Shown: one piece after another, positions 1 to 8,580 of the stretch
How the letters are laid out: the number at the start of each line of letters is the position of its first letter
Position numbering within the stretch: the first letter of the stretch is position 1
DNA from: Hominenteromicrobium mulieris
GTDB lineage: Bacteria; Bacillota; Clostridia; Oscillospirales; Acutalibacteraceae
Direction: 5' to 3'
Assembly (NCBI GenBank): GCA_021029595.1
Contig: JAJJOY010000005.1
Coordinates: 100,191 to 164,190 of the forward strand
Length of the DNA stretch: 64,000 nt
Made by a program: the position numbers and the translations under genes
Notes under the pieces: model-generated
What the model was told of the DNA's origin: nothing
Seen by the model: only the letters and a program-made list of their open reading frames with translations
The model's database searches: none

Positions 1-130
1 GCTATGCACTGTACCAGCAAGCATCGCCGTTGTGATACCACAACGGCACTTGCCAGGGAAATCCCTGAAACCCTTTTCGTCCCCGCCCATGCGGAGGGCG
101 ATATTTTTATACCCGGAAGGAGGAAAGCCG

Positions 131-575
131 GTGAACGAACCCATGACCTTTTTGGACTTTTTCAGCGGTGTCGGCGGTTTCCGTAAGGGCTTTGAACTTT
201 GCGGCATGGTCTGTAAAGGCCATTGCGAGATTGACAAATTCGCAGACCGCAGTTACCGCGCCATACACGATATACAGGAGGACGAATGGTATGGAGAAGA
301 TATTACCAAAACCGAACCCAACCACCTGCCGAGGGTCAACCTATGGGCAGGCGGATTCCCGTGTCAGGATATTTCTGTATCTGGCCGGCAAAGAGGGCTT
401 GCCGGAAAACGAAGCTCTCTCTTTTTTGAAATCATTAGACTGCTCAAAGGCACGCCTGCCGAGGATCGACCCGAATGGCTTGTCCTTGAAAATGTTAAAA
501 ATCTGCTCTCCGTTAATCGAGGATGGGACTTTGCGACCGTTCTCCATTCGCTGGCCGAAATCGGCTATCATATCC
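131..575 (+). pseudogene. DNA (cytosine-5) methyltransferase, N-terminal fragment
   Basis: The frame opens with GTG at 131, placed after AAGGAGG at about 117-123; an ATG at 143 is a second option. The protein shows the Dcm-family SAM motif 'TFLDFFSGVGGFRKGFE', then 'GGFPCQDISVSGRQRGL' with the catalytic Pro-Cys of motif IV, then the ENV motif in 'LVLENVKNL'. Homology stops at 'LAEIGYHI' near 574, where the family normally continues through the target-recognition region and motifs IX-X. In the next few bases another frame becomes a VirB4 C-terminus. The fragment lacks more than half of the enzyme and is unlikely to be active. The 130 bases before it show no recognisable gene. Confidence 0.85.
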
Positions 576-879
576 CACCGCCATCACGCAGAATGTGGAA
601 TACCTGCTGGATTCCGTGCAGGCGAGCACGATGCTCTCCAATTCGGAGTTCATTATCATGCTCAATCAGGCGTTTTCCGACCGTGCCAAGCTCTCGAAGC
701 TCCTGAACATTTCCGACGAGCAGATGAGCTATGTCACCAATGCCGACGCAGGCTGCGGGCTGATCAAGTACGGCTCGGCGCTGGTGCCGTTTATCAACCG
801 CTTTCCGAAAGATAACGAGCTTTACCGCTTGATGACGACGCGCCCCGGCGAGGGTGTGTTCGGCAATGCGCAGAGGTAA
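576..879 (+). pseudogene. VirB4-type conjugation ATPase, C-terminal fragment
   Basis: From about 577 the frame reads 'ITQNVEYLLDSVQA', 'NSEFIIMLNQAFSDRAKL' and 'LVPFINRFPKDNELYRLMTTRP'. The same segment closes the complete VirB4 protein at 36.5-38.8 kb ('TQNVKDLLAS', 'LLSQAQSDRTIL', 'TIPFVDRFPRG..YDLLTTRPED'), so the identification is internal as well as by family. Only about the last 100 of roughly 790 residues remain; Walker A and B are gone and no start signal precedes it. It is fused out of frame to the methyltransferase fragment. The stop at 877-879 lies five bases before the start of the CHAP gene, which is normal spacing for these operons. Confidence 0.85.
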
Positions 880-883
880 AGCC

Positions 884-2611
884 ATGCCCGACATCAAAAC
901 GAGAGATGCGGTCAAGAAAACGGTAAAGGTGATTGACAAATCGGTGGTAGCCGCCGAGCGGATGAAGAATGCCTATATCCGCACCAAAGACAAAGCGGAG
1001 CACGGCATTTTTGCGGCGGAATCCTCTCCCGAAGAATACGCCGCTGACCGCACTTTGACCGGGACGGAAACGACGGCGCACAAAGCTGTTCAAGAGCTGG
1101 ATAAAGCCGGCCGCAAGGGTGTAAAAGCTACCAAGGAGAATATCTCCAAAGCAAAGGGCTATTTTCAGCGAAGAAGAACCGACTTGCCGAAAAAGCAGGC
1201 GCAAGACGCCATGCGGCGGGTGCGCCGCTCTGCCGATGCTACGCAAAAGACGATCAAGACGGTCGACCGTAGTGGCAAGACCATCAAACAGACGGCAAAA
1301 TCTACGGGCAAAGCGGCGGTCAAGACCACGCAGAAAACCATCAAGACCGCCGAGCAGACTGCCCGGACGACCATAAAAACGACGCAGGCTGCGGCTAAAA
1401 CAGCACAGAAAACCGCACAGGCTACGGCAAAAGCCGCCAAAACTGCGGCGCAGACTGCCCGTGCGGCAACAAAAGTAACTGCGGCAGGCATCAAGGCGGC
1501 GGTCAAGGCTACCACTGCCGCCGTCAAAGCCATCATTGCCGGAACAAAGGCACTGATCGCCGCTATTGCTGCGGGCGGGTGGGTTGCGGTAGTTATCATC
1601 CTTGTGATTTGCGTGATCGGGCTGATCGTCGGCTCTTGCTTTGGCATCTTTTTCTCCGGTGAGGACAGCGGCACGGGACAGACCATGCGGCAGGCCGTGC
1701 AGGAGATCAACGCCGACTATCAGTCGCAGATCGACATCACAAGGGCAAATCTCACCTACGATGAGCTGGAAATGTCCGGCTCCCGTGCGGTGTGGCCGGA
1801 GGTGCTGGCAGTGTATTCAGTAAAGACCACCACCGACCCCGATGATTCGCAGGAGGTCGCTACGGTGGACGACAGCAAGAAAGTCATCCTCAAAGATATT
1901 TTCTGGCAGATGAACGAGCTATCTTCCCGCACCGAGAGCAAGACCGAGGAGGTCATCACCGAAACTGACGACGGCCACGGGAACATCGTGGAAACCACTA
2001 CGACGGTCACACGCACCTATCTCTATATCACGGTCAGCCATAAGACCGCCGAGGAAATGGCAAATCATTTCAATTTCACCGCCGACCAGCGGCAGCAGCT
2101 TTCCGAACTGCTTGCCGAGGAAAACCGCAGGTTGTGGTCTGCTGTTCTCTATGGTATTTATTCCGGGGATGATGCCATCGTCAAGATAGCGCTGTCGCAA
2201 GTCGGCAATGTGGGCGGTGAGCCCTATTGGTCGTGGTACGGATTTAACTCCCGTGTGGAATGGTGCGCCTGCTTTGTTTCGTGGTGCTTTAACGAGTGCG
2301 GTTATCTTGATACGGGAACCGCCCCGAAATTTGCCGGGTGCGTCGGCGGCGTTGAATGGTTCCGCAGCCGCGGGCAATGGGCGGATAACATGGTTAATCC
2401 CGCTCCCGGCATGATCGTTTTCTTTGACTGGAATGACCCAAACGGCGCATCCGGTCCGCAGGACGGCGAAGCCGATCACGTCGGCATCGTGGAAAAATGC
2501 GAAAACGGCATTGTCTACACCATCGAGGGCAACTCCGGTGATGCCTGCCGCCAGAACCAATATCCCGTGGGGTATTATGAAATCCTCGGCTATGGGATCT
2601 TGAACCCGTAG
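884..2611 (+). CDS. Membrane-anchored CHAP-domain protein of a conjugation system
   Basis: Start is the ATG at 884, a few bases after the VirB4 stop and an AGAGG-like site; the product has 575 residues. Residues about 90-225 are a striking Ala/Lys/Thr-rich, Gln-dotted stretch, probably a long helical or extended linker. A single membrane segment follows ('[19 protein letters not shown]'). The C-terminal 150 residues form a CHAP amidase/endopeptidase domain with the catalytic Cys in '[16 protein letters not shown]' and His in '[10 protein letters not shown]'. Such proteins are the VirB1-like hydrolases that locally open peptidoglycan for the mating channel. The gene seems intact although its partners are deleted. 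Its role is inferred from family and position. Confidence 0.85.
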   Translation: MPDIKTRDAVKKTVKVIDKSVVAAERMKNAYIRTKDKAEHGIFAAESSPEEYAADRTLTGTETTAHKAVQELDKAGRKGVKATKENISKAKGYFQRRRTDLPKKQAQDAMRRVRRSADATQKTIKTVDRSGKTIKQTAKSTGKAAVKTTQKTIKTAEQTARTTIKTTQAAAKTAQKTAQATAKAAKTAAQTARAATKVTAAGIKAAVKATTAAVKAIIAGTKALIAAIAAGGWVAVVIILVICVIGLIVGSCFGIFFSGEDSGTGQTMRQAVQEINADYQSQIDITRANLTYDELEMSGSRAVWPEVLAVYSVKTTTDPDDSQEVATVDDSKKVILKDIFWQMNELSSRTESKTEEVITETDDGHGNIVETTTTVTRTYLYITVSHKTAEEMANHFNFTADQRQQLSELLAEENRRLWSAVLYGIYSGDDAIVKIALSQVGNVGGEPYWSWYGFNSRVEWCACFVSWCFNECGYLDTGTAPKFAGCVGGVEWFRSRGQWADNMVNPAPGMIVFFDWNDPNGASGPQDGEADHVGIVEKCENGIVYTIEGNSGDACRQNQYPVGYYEILGYGILNP

Positions 2612-2617
2612 GAAAAC

Positions 2618-2638
2618 AGCCGCCTGAGTTAGGCGGCT
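2618..2638 (+). terminator. Hairpin after the CHAP gene
   Basis: Perfect 8-bp arms AGCCGCCT and AGGCGGCT around a 5-base loop lie 7 bases after the stop codon. No U-run follows directly, so it is a weak terminator or a 3'-end stabilising hairpin. It coincides with the end of the ICE remnant; base composition becomes AT-rich just beyond. Confidence 0.55.
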
Positions 2639-2873
2639 GGTACATAATTTAGCAATGTTCCTTCGCAATACAAGTAGGTATACAGTGCAGTGAAATCTTC
2701 AGACATAATTTTTGCTCAATTCAGACAATATTTTGGCACAAACGTCAACTATATGCTATTGTATAGACAAAAAATTCAGGTTTCGGCTATATATAACTTG
2801 AAGCTTGATTTTGCAAGCAGTGGTGGCCACCACAGACAAAAAATATTTTTTAGCGAAAGAGTGACAAACTCAA

Positions 2874-2962
2874 TGAAACCCAAAAGACTGTTAGCGTTGT
2901 TGATGGCTGTTGTAACGGTGGTATCCGTATTTACGATACGTTACATAAATTTTGAATTCTGA
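2874..2962 (+). pseudogene. Signal-peptide remnant of a secreted protein
   Basis: The frame starting at ATG 2874 reads 'MKPKRLLALLMAVVTVVSVF', a textbook Sec signal peptide, and then stops after 'TIRYINFEF' without reaching a signal-peptidase site or mature protein. I read it as the 5' end of a lost exported protein, cut near 2938. The surrounding AT-rich stretch from 2640 to 3024 holds nothing else that I recognise; a TATAAT at 2986-2991 may belong to the promoter of the following operon, but no good -35 box is seen. Confidence 0.4.
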
Positions 2963-3024
2963 ATCTATTTGAATGTAGATTTTTATATAATCTTGTAAAT
3001 CAACTCAATTTAGGAGTTAATATT

Positions 3025-3861
3025 ATGAACAAAAAAGCTATAATCTGCACGGTTGCAATTCTCATTCTACTGGTCGGCGCATCGGTTATTTATTTTACTA
3101 TGAATCGATCAAGTGAAGCAGAAACGGCAAATTCATCATCTATGTCAAACATTGAACCCGAAAGCTCAAATTCTCAATCAGCGATGCCAAGTGATTCACA
3201 GGCGGAAAATGAATCGCAAGAAAGTGCTTCTGAAACAACTTCGTCGGAAGTGAATTCACCGGAAGCTGATGCGCTTATAAAAACTTTTGCAGAAATAGGG
3301 GAACCCTATACGCTGCACAGTCGGTATTATAATCAAGGCGAAGCAAAAACTGATGATGCACCGGGGCTCGGTTGGGACGGCGATTTGGAGCTTTGTATAA
3401 CTGATGCTATCGTTAAAGAATATGAGGAAAGTGATATTAAATATAACTCGGATAGTTCTATCTGGGCAAGATACGCATCCGACTTTGAAGACCCGTGCAT
3501 ACTGCATGTAGAATTATCCCTTAAGAATATTGATGCAGAAAACAAAAACGGCGTAAAATATAAATTCAACGCCAATATGTTTGTACTTAGCGCGTATGAA
3601 GATCTCCTTCCCGAGAATCAGAACAACCCGGAGGGGTATACAACCGTCGGAAATTATTATTCTGCATACGAGACCTATTTTGATCCACACGGTCCCGGAG
3701 ACGATTACTGGAGCTTTGAATTACAGCCGGGCGAAACGCAAAATTTCACAATAGAGTTTTTGGTCGACCGCGTATATTTATCGCAAAAAGATCCGTTCTT
3801 GGCTATTACCCCCGGCAGAGAAATCTTTTACGGCGTTATGCTGCGTGATTTAGCAAAATGA
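3025..3861 (+). CDS. N-terminally anchored extracellular protein
   Basis: ATG at 3025 follows an AGGAG at 3012-3016. The 278-residue product has one N-terminal membrane segment ('AIICTVAILILLVGASVIYF', residues 5-24), no lipobox Cys, a Ser/Glu/Asn-rich linker to about residue 85, and a globular C-terminal part ('LHVELSLKNIDAENKNG', 'WSFELQPGETQNFTIEFLV') resembling the extracytoplasmic DUF5027/DUF4352-like proteins found beside peptide-type ABC transporters. It is the first gene of a five-gene operon with two permeases, an ATPase and a second anchored protein, 13 bases before the first permease. A substrate-trapping or immunity role is inferred from context only. Confidence 0.6.
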   Translation: MNKKAIICTVAILILLVGASVIYFTMNRSSEAETANSSSMSNIEPESSNSQSAMPSDSQAENESQESASETTSSEVNSPEADALIKTFAEIGEPYTLHSRYYNQGEAKTDDAPGLGWDGDLELCITDAIVKEYEESDIKYNSDSSIWARYASDFEDPCILHVELSLKNIDAENKNGVKYKFNANMFVLSAYEDLLPENQNNPEGYTTVGNYYSAYETYFDPHGPGDDYWSFELQPGETQNFTIEFLVDRVYLSQKDPFLAITPGREIFYGVMLRDLAK

Positions 3862-3874
3862 AAGGATAGCCCAC

Positions 3875-4759
3875 ATGAAAAGTCTTAGGCACTTTCTGCA
3901 AAATGAGCTCTACAATTTATTTCACAGCAAATCATTTCTATTTGTGCTGCTGATTTTACTTTTAATCGTAACAGCAGATGATATTTTGGCTTATAAATCA
4001 TATAAAGATAATTTACAGCTTACTCTTACAACTGTAGACTTGCAGGCAGACGGCACTTTTGCCGAATACCCTTTCCTGCAAATCTACACTCTTTATAATT
4101 CGTGGATCGGCGGTCGAGCCAATGAAACGCTGCCGATGGTTTTCTTTTATACGATGCCGGTTTTTGTCGTTATCCCGTACAGCTGGTCTTATCTTGCGGA
4201 AGAAAAGAACGGATACGACCGCATTATGGCATCGCAGCTTGGAAAAGCTTCTTACTTTTTAGGAAAATATGTCTCCACGTTCCTTTCAGGGGCTTTAACG
4301 GTTTTGCTGCCGATGCTTTTTAGCTTTTTGCTTGCGTCATGCCTTGTGCCGGCTTATCGCCCGGATATAAACTTTGCCTTATATTATCAAGTAAGCGCAA
4401 CTAAGCTGCTCGGAAACCTCTACTACGCTCACCCGTTATGCACAGCTTTCCTGAATATGCTGATGATCGGTATATTTGCCGGTGCATGGGCAACGATTCC
4501 GCTTGCACTTTCATTCTTTGAAAAAAATAAATTTGTGGTTCTTTTTGCACCATACCTTGTACTGCTGTATATCATCGCATCTTTGCAAAAAGCATCCGTA
4601 TACCGCTCATTTACCGAAACCTCTGTTCTAAACTACATTTGGATGACCAGTTCATCGTCCAATCAATCTATCGTGGTCTATACGATTATGACGGTTTCAC
4701 TCATTCTTCTGCCGCTCGCTATTGTTTTGGAAAGGGGGAAAAACGCAGATGTTTATTAA
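3875..4759 (+). CDS. ABC-2 type permease, first subunit
   Basis: 294 residues with an N-terminal cytoplasmic stretch, a first membrane helix ('SFLFVLLILLLIVTADDIL'), a large extracytoplasmic loop and five further hydrophobic segments. This topology and the 'EEKNGYDRIMASQLGK' cytoplasmic loop are typical of ABC-2 permeases that export or expel peptides. It ends inside the next gene (overlap 4749-4759), implying translational coupling, and the ATPase is two genes downstream. It probably pairs with the second permease as a heterodimer. Substrate unknown; bacteriocin immunity or peptide export are the common roles of this layout. Confidence 0.75.
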   Translation: MKSLRHFLQNELYNLFHSKSFLFVLLILLLIVTADDILAYKSYKDNLQLTLTTVDLQADGTFAEYPFLQIYTLYNSWIGGRANETLPMVFFYTMPVFVVIPYSWSYLAEEKNGYDRIMASQLGKASYFLGKYVSTFLSGALTVLLPMLFSFLLASCLVPAYRPDINFALYYQVSATKLLGNLYYAHPLCTAFLNMLMIGIFAGAWATIPLALSFFEKNKFVVLFAPYLVLLYIIASLQKASVYRSFTETSVLNYIWMTSSSSNQSIVVYTIMTVSLILLPLAIVLERGKNADVY

Positions 4760-5606
4760 ATTTTTGGATCACGATTTGCGCTACGGCATAGGGCGTGCTA
4801 AAAAGCGCTTAATCGTTACATTTATTATGTTTTTCTTCCTTTCGATCTATCATTTCTGGACGCTGCGCATTTTCGAGCTCACAGATCCGCAATATCTGGA
4901 ATCTCCTGTTACAACGGCAGACTATTTCTTGGCATTGATTGGCGGCTGCGGTAAAGTAAATTTGATCTCCGGCGCAGAAAACGATTTCGTAATGCCGACG
5001 ATGTGGTTCGTATTCGTTTTGTGGATGCAGTTTACTTCTCTGTATTATCCGTTTGCAGAATTAAACGGCATAGGCAAACAGCTAATGGTGCTCTCCGGCA
5101 GCAGAGGAAACTGGTGGCTTTCAAAATGTGTTTGGACAATCATCAATACCATTACAAACTATTTGATCGTTTTTGCAGCCAGCACGATTGCCGGATTATG
5201 CTTTGGTGCAAAGCCGAGTATGCAGGCAAATTGGTATGTTTCGAGAGAGCTCTACATGAAAGTAGACGACCTAACGAGCAGCACCACTTGGAATATTTGG
5301 TCGGTATTTTTAATGACCGGCTTCACCATGATCGTACTCGCATTGGTGCAGTTGATCTTATCTCTTATTTTGAAACCGGTGCAAAGCTACTTCGTACTTG
5401 CCGGCTATTTATTCGCAGGCGCCTATATTCAAAACCCGGTGTTTTTTGGTAACTATGCCATGGGCGCAAGAAATGCACTGCTTGTGTCAACCGGTCTGAC
5501 CATGCCGTTCGGTATATTATTGGGAATATGGCTCGCTGTGCTTAGTATCGGTATAGGGTATTTTGTGTTCCAATATCGAGACATTCTCGGCTCAGACCTA
5601 TCGTAG
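4749..5606 (+). CDS. ABC-2 type permease, second subunit
   Basis: The start is taken as ATG 4749, which overlaps the previous stop by 11 bases and has a GGAAAGGGGG site about ten bases upstream; an earlier in-frame ATG at 4722 lies before that site. The 285-residue product has six predicted membrane helices, beginning with 'LIVTFIMFFFLSIYHFW', and a long loop near residues 30-70. It resembles the first permease in size and topology but not closely in sequence. Coupling to both neighbours makes it the second half of a transporter with the ATPase at 5629. Confidence 0.75.
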   Translation: MFIKFLDHDLRYGIGRAKKRLIVTFIMFFFLSIYHFWTLRIFELTDPQYLESPVTTADYFLALIGGCGKVNLISGAENDFVMPTMWFVFVLWMQFTSLYYPFAELNGIGKQLMVLSGSRGNWWLSKCVWTIINTITNYLIVFAASTIAGLCFGAKPSMQANWYVSRELYMKVDDLTSSTTWNIWSVFLMTGFTMIVLALVQLILSLILKPVQSYFVLAGYLFAGAYIQNPVFFGNYAMGARNALLVSTGLTMPFGILLGIWLAVLSIGIGYFVFQYRDILGSDLS

Positions 5607-5628
5607 TCATGAAAAGGAGTAAGCCTAT

Positions 5629-6282
5629 ATGGAAATCGTAGTAAATCATGTTACAAAAACGATCAAGAATATTACCGTCATTGAAGACGTCTCGCTCACC
5701 CTTACAAGCGGTACGATCTACGGTCTGCGCGGTGTGAACGGCTCCGGTAAAACTATGCTTATGCGGTTAATCGCCGGGCTGATCCGCCCGACGGAAGGCA
5801 CGATCACGATTGATGGTAAGGTACTTGGAAAGGATATTTCTTTTCCGCCGGACATTGGTATGCTGATTGAAAACCCGGCATTTATCGATCATTATACGGC
5901 GGCACAGAACTTAAAGCTGATTGCAAATATTCACCGAAAAGTCGGGGAGGAACGTATCCGCGAAGTGTTGGAGCAGGTCGGACTCGGCGCGGATGATCCG
6001 CGAAAATACAAGCAGTTTTCACTCGGTATGAAGCAGAGATTAGGCATTGCCGGAGCAATTTTGGAATATCCTGCGCTGCTTCTGATTGATGAGCCGACAA
6101 ACGCACTGGATACAGACGGCATAGAAATGGTGAGAGATCTGCTTCTTGAGCAAAAGCAGCGCGGCGCACTGATTATTCTGGCATGCCATGATTTTTCTGT
6201 TTTGCGCGAGCTGTCCGATGAAATCTACCTTGTACGGGAAGGACGTGTAACGCCGTATGAAACGCAAGATAAGAGTGAGTAA
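5629..6282 (+). CDS. ABC transporter ATP-binding protein
   Basis: 217 residues. Walker A 'GVNGSGKT' (residues 35-42), signature 'FSLGMKQRLG' (about 130), Walker B 'LLLIDEPT' (about 149) and the switch His in 'ACHDFSVLREL' are all present, so the ATPase should be functional. The start has AAGGAG at 5613-5618. It is the only nucleotide-binding gene of the operon and presumably works as a homodimer with the two permeases upstream. Its 3' end overlaps the next gene by 26 bases. The 'LGMKQRLG' signature is the one usual in lantibiotic/bacitracin-type exporters, which suggests peptide handling without proving it. Confidence 0.85.
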   Translation: MEIVVNHVTKTIKNITVIEDVSLTLTSGTIYGLRGVNGSGKTMLMRLIAGLIRPTEGTITIDGKVLGKDISFPPDIGMLIENPAFIDHYTAAQNLKLIANIHRKVGEERIREVLEQVGLGADDPRKYKQFSLGMKQRLGIAGAILEYPALLLIDEPTNALDTDGIEMVRDLLLEQKQRGALIILACHDFSVLRELSDEIYLVREGRVTPYETQDKSE

Positions 6283-6889
6283 AACGCTTTCGGTCATTCT
6301 TTTGTCCGTTGCACTGGTGCTTTGTGCATGGCGCATCTGGTACGTTAATGCAACTGCCTATTCATTTGAAACGCAGGAATACGGCATCGGCGAATGGATT
6401 CCCCTAAACGGTGATTTTTTCTACTCAAAAGAAGAAAATACCAATGGATATTCTGTTCGTGTTCGTGAAGCGGAAGTAGTGCGTTATGAAGATTTTATGC
6501 AGCGATTCGGCAAGCCTGTCGATTATCTTGCAGAAAACACGCAGCATGACGTGGTTCTGCTGACCGTTGATTTCAAAAATGAAAACAATACGGACGGCGG
6601 CGTTTTTATCCGCGATTTTAACCTTTTGAATGAAGCGCAGTCCGCTTACTTCAATAAGAGTGAAATCTATATGAAAATCGCAAACCCGGATCTTAACTCA
6701 AAAGCAGATGGCATCTCTGTGATGCCCGGAACGGAAGCTTCTCTTTATATGGTCTACCCAACATCCAGCCGTGCAGATGGCGTGACTTACCTTGAGGAAC
6801 AAGCCGGAAAAGAACAAATCGTTATGTACCTAAATGTCAGCTTGTACCCAGTGAAAAAATGCGTGCGTATGGTTCTTCCGATGCCGTAA
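6257..6889 (+). CDS. DUF5028-like anchored protein
   Basis: 210 residues. After a short basic N-terminus there is one membrane segment ('LSVILLSVALVLCAWRIW', about 10-28), then an extracytoplasmic beta-rich domain with 'DVVLLTVDFKNENNTDGG' and 'PGTEASLYMVYPTSS'. This resembles DUF5028, a family seen beside bacteriocin-type ABC transporters; I name it from memory and only with moderate certainty. It overlaps the ATPase gene by 26 bases and closes the operon. Like the first gene of the operon it would sit outside the membrane, so the transporter is bracketed by two surface-anchored proteins. Confidence 0.65.
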   Translation: MKRKIRVSKTLSVILLSVALVLCAWRIWYVNATAYSFETQEYGIGEWIPLNGDFFYSKEENTNGYSVRVREAEVVRYEDFMQRFGKPVDYLAENTQHDVVLLTVDFKNENNTDGGVFIRDFNLLNEAQSAYFNKSEIYMKIANPDLNSKADGISVMPGTEASLYMVYPTSSRADGVTYLEEQAGKEQIVMYLNVSLYPVKKCVRMVLPMP

Positions 6890-6894
6890 AAATT

Positions 6895-6942
6895 AAAACC
6901 GCCTGCTCATGTATCAAAATTAGATACATAGCGGGCGGTTTT
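6895..6942. terminator. Terminator after the ABC operon
   Basis: A long stem-loop: outer arms AAAACCGCCTGCT and AGCGGGCGGTTTT (one G:T pair) and inner perfect arms ATGTATC and GATACAT. It starts six bases after the operon's last codon and carries T/A tails on both sides, so it can stop both the plus-strand operon and the converging LytTR gene. Confidence 0.85.
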
Positions 6943-6964
6943 ATATGGAATATGAAATAAGAAG

Positions 6965-7711
6965 TTATCTTACGGGTTGTTGTATTTCATTAGGTGTTTT
7001 ATATAGTAATACGCTTCTAATGGCAGTAAAGTTTGAGTGACTGATCGGTAGGCTCTCTTGATTATCCAACTTAACTTCTGCATCAGCAAAGCAAGTCACA
7101 TGATCTATATTTACAAAGCAGCTTCTGTCTATAAATAAAAATCTACTGTCATTTATTTCTTTATAAATCTCTTTTAACGGTAATTGAAGATGAAAATTGC
7201 CGTTCTTTGCTTTGATCATGGTTATACGATTAACTCGCTTTACGTATAAGACATCATCTAATGGAATTCGGATAATTTCCGAATAATGAGAAAACGTGTA
7301 GTATCTTTTTTGCTTTTTAGCGGAAATTTCCAGTGCAGTGCAAATTGCTTCCGACAGATCCGAAAACAAATTGTGTGTGGATAGATACCGAAATGCGCCT
7401 ACCTGATACCCCAGCCGAGTAAAATCGTAGTCGAGAAACTTTGAAAAGAGAATGACGATAGTGTCCGTAGCGGTTTTTCGTATTTCCGAAAGTAAACGAA
7501 AATCTTCATGTGGATGAGCATCAATTTCGACCATAAGAATATCGAAGTGAATTCCATCTACCATATCATCACGAAGCGATGCTAATTGCTTATACTGTTC
7601 AATCGAAATACACTTAGTTTCATTTTTATATGTTTCTACAAAGCTTTGAATATGAGATTCTATTTTTTCCAATAGTTCGTAGTTTTTTCCGCAAAGTGCT
7701 AAACGAAACAT
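6965..7711 (-). CDS. LytTR regulator with an atypical receiver domain
   Basis: Start at the ATG at 7711, preceded by GGGAGG; the protein has 248 residues. The N-terminal domain aligns with AgrA-type receivers but lacks the key residues: 'LALCGKN' replaces the usual acidic pair, and 'HFDILMVEIDAH' puts Glu62 where the phospho-Asp should be. The C-terminal half is a normal LytTR DNA-binding domain ('IRIPLDDVLYVKRVNR', 'LPLKEIYKEINDSRFLFIDRSCFVNIDHV'). No histidine kinase adjoins it, whereas the canonical regulator at 9104 has one. It converges with the ABC operon and may control it or cross-talk with the agr locus. Phosphorylation-independent action is inferred from the substitutions. Confidence 0.75.
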   Translation of the reverse strand: MFRLALCGKNYELLEKIESHIQSFVETYKNETKCISIEQYKQLASLRDDMVDGIHFDILMVEIDAHPHEDFRLLSEIRKTATDTIVILFSKFLDYDFTRLGYQVGAFRYLSTHNLFSDLSEAICTALEISAKKQKRYYTFSHYSEIIRIPLDDVLYVKRVNRITMIKAKNGNFHLQLPLKEIYKEINDSRFLFIDRSCFVNIDHVTCFADAEVKLDNQESLPISHSNFTAIRSVLLYKTPNEIQQPVR

Positions 7712-7966
7712 GATTATACCTCCCGTCCGCAATTTAGTATGTTCTAATTTCAGTAGAATTTCTTAAGATACTAAAGGTTCGCTTATCTTTAGAAAATTAC
7801 TGAATAAGAATCTTAAAGTAGCTTCATATTATCATTCTTCTTTAATTTTGTACGTATTTTTGCATGAATTGATTATTTTGTTGATTTAATCCATAATTAG
7901 TAAGTCCAAATCAAGTTTTTTGTATGACAGGCGTTTTTAATACTTTTAGAGAAAAATAAAAACAAA

Positions 7967-8012
7967 AAAACAACGCTATGATGATTCATAAAAATCGCCA
8001 TAGCGTTGTTTT
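7967..8012. terminator. Bidirectional terminator between LytTR and XRE genes
   Basis: Perfect 14-bp arms AAAACAACGCTATG and CATAGCGTTGTTTT with an 18-base loop and A/T tails on both sides. It lies downstream of the XRE gene and upstream of the LytTR gene, both on the minus strand, so it most likely ends XRE transcription. The remainder of 7712-8121 is AT-rich and shows no gene; the LytTR promoter should be within 7720-7850. Confidence 0.75.
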
Positions 8013-8121
8013 ACTCTTATTAAAATTAAACTTTATAACACCTTTAATTAGCACATTTCTCAAAACAGTACATAAAATTCTGCGATTCAAGCAAAAATGC
8101 AGAGTTTTAAATTATGTTATT

Positions 8122-8457
8122 CTATACTGATTTGGGGTGTTTTAATTTGTTTAAGCCCCGAATAACCTGCAGCACGTACTTCTGTTCCTCTAAATCCAGT
8201 TTTTGAGTTTCCTTTAATACCTGCGACAAAATATAGTCTTGCGTCACAGGCGTATCTAAATTAATATAGAAGTCATCGATTCTCATACCGAAAATTTCTG
8301 CAAGCCTTTCCTGATGTTTCATATTCGGATGCAGAGACCCGGATTCCCATCTGGCAATCGATGAAACGGAAGTATCACAAAGTTCGGCAAGCTTCTCTTG
8401 CGTCATGCCTTGTAAAAGTCTTAATTCTTTGATTCTACCACCAATAGAATTGCCCAT
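8122..8457 (-). CDS. XRE-family transcriptional regulator
   Basis: The start is set at the ATG at 8457, after an AGAGGTGG site; an upstream ATG at 8484 lacks one. The 111-residue protein has a Cro/CI-type helix-turn-helix ('GRIKELRLLQGMTQEKLAEL', 'CDTSVSSIARWESGSLHP') followed by a helical tail. It is divergent from the agr-type operon starting at 8581, and the shared region contains an inverted repeat next to that operon's promoter. The layout suggests that it represses the operon, its own gene, or both. Confidence 0.8.
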   Translation of the reverse strand: MGNSIGGRIKELRLLQGMTQEKLAELCDTSVSSIARWESGSLHPNMKHQERLAEIFGMRIDDFYINLDTPVTQDYILSQVLKETQKLDLEEQKYVLQVIRGLNKLKHPKSV

Positions 8458-8503
8458 AGAACCACCTCTACAAAATTTTAGCAAGAAACCTTATTTTGCA
8501 CCA

Positions 8504-8518
8504 TTGCGTAAAACGCAA
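8504..8518. promoter_or_regulatory. Inverted repeat, candidate XRE operator
   Basis: TTGCG-TAAAA-CGCAA, a perfect 5-bp inverted repeat with a 5-base centre. It lies between the divergent XRE gene and the agr-type operon, 7 bases before the -35 box of the latter. Size and symmetry suit a Cro/CI-type dimer. Function is inferred from position. Confidence 0.45.
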
Positions 8519-8524
8519 AAGAGG

Positions 8525-8553
8525 TTTACTTATTTGACAGGTTCCGATATAAT
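8525..8553 (+). promoter_or_regulatory. Promoter of the agr-type operon
   Basis: TTTACT (8525-8530), a 17-base spacer and TATAAT (8548-8553) match a sigma-A promoter; transcription would start near 8560, about 20 bases before ATG 8581. A TTGACA at 8534 is too close to the -10 box to act as -35. Confidence 0.65.
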
Positions 8554-8580
8554 GAGAAAAAGATAATTGGAGGTTATTCT

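Larger units (their letters stand above)
131..2638 (+). mobile_element. Remnant of an integrative conjugative element
   Basis: Three conjugation-linked pieces lie in one direction: a cytosine methyltransferase N-terminus, the last part of a VirB4-type ATPase, and a membrane-anchored CHAP protein, closed by a hairpin. In related ICEs a methyltransferase, PrgI, VirB4 and the peptidoglycan hydrolase follow one another in this order, and the intact ICE at 34.8-40.5 kb shows it. The remnant therefore looks like such a module after an internal deletion that removed the methyltransferase C-terminus, PrgI and most of VirB4. None of the 23-bp palindromes of the large ICE occur here, so this is a separate element. 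Confidence 0.6.

Noticed and set aside
1165..1710. Minus-strand Ala/Val-rich frame
   Set aside because: Mirror of the repetitive Ala/Thr/Lys region of the CHAP protein.
2690..2873. Open frame extending the signal-peptide remnant upstream
   Set aside because: No ribosome site at 2690 and no protein-like features before the ATG at 2874.
8534..8553. TTGACA and TATAAT as a consensus promoter
   Set aside because: Only 8 bases separate them; TTTACT at 8525 with 17 bases is the workable -35 box.
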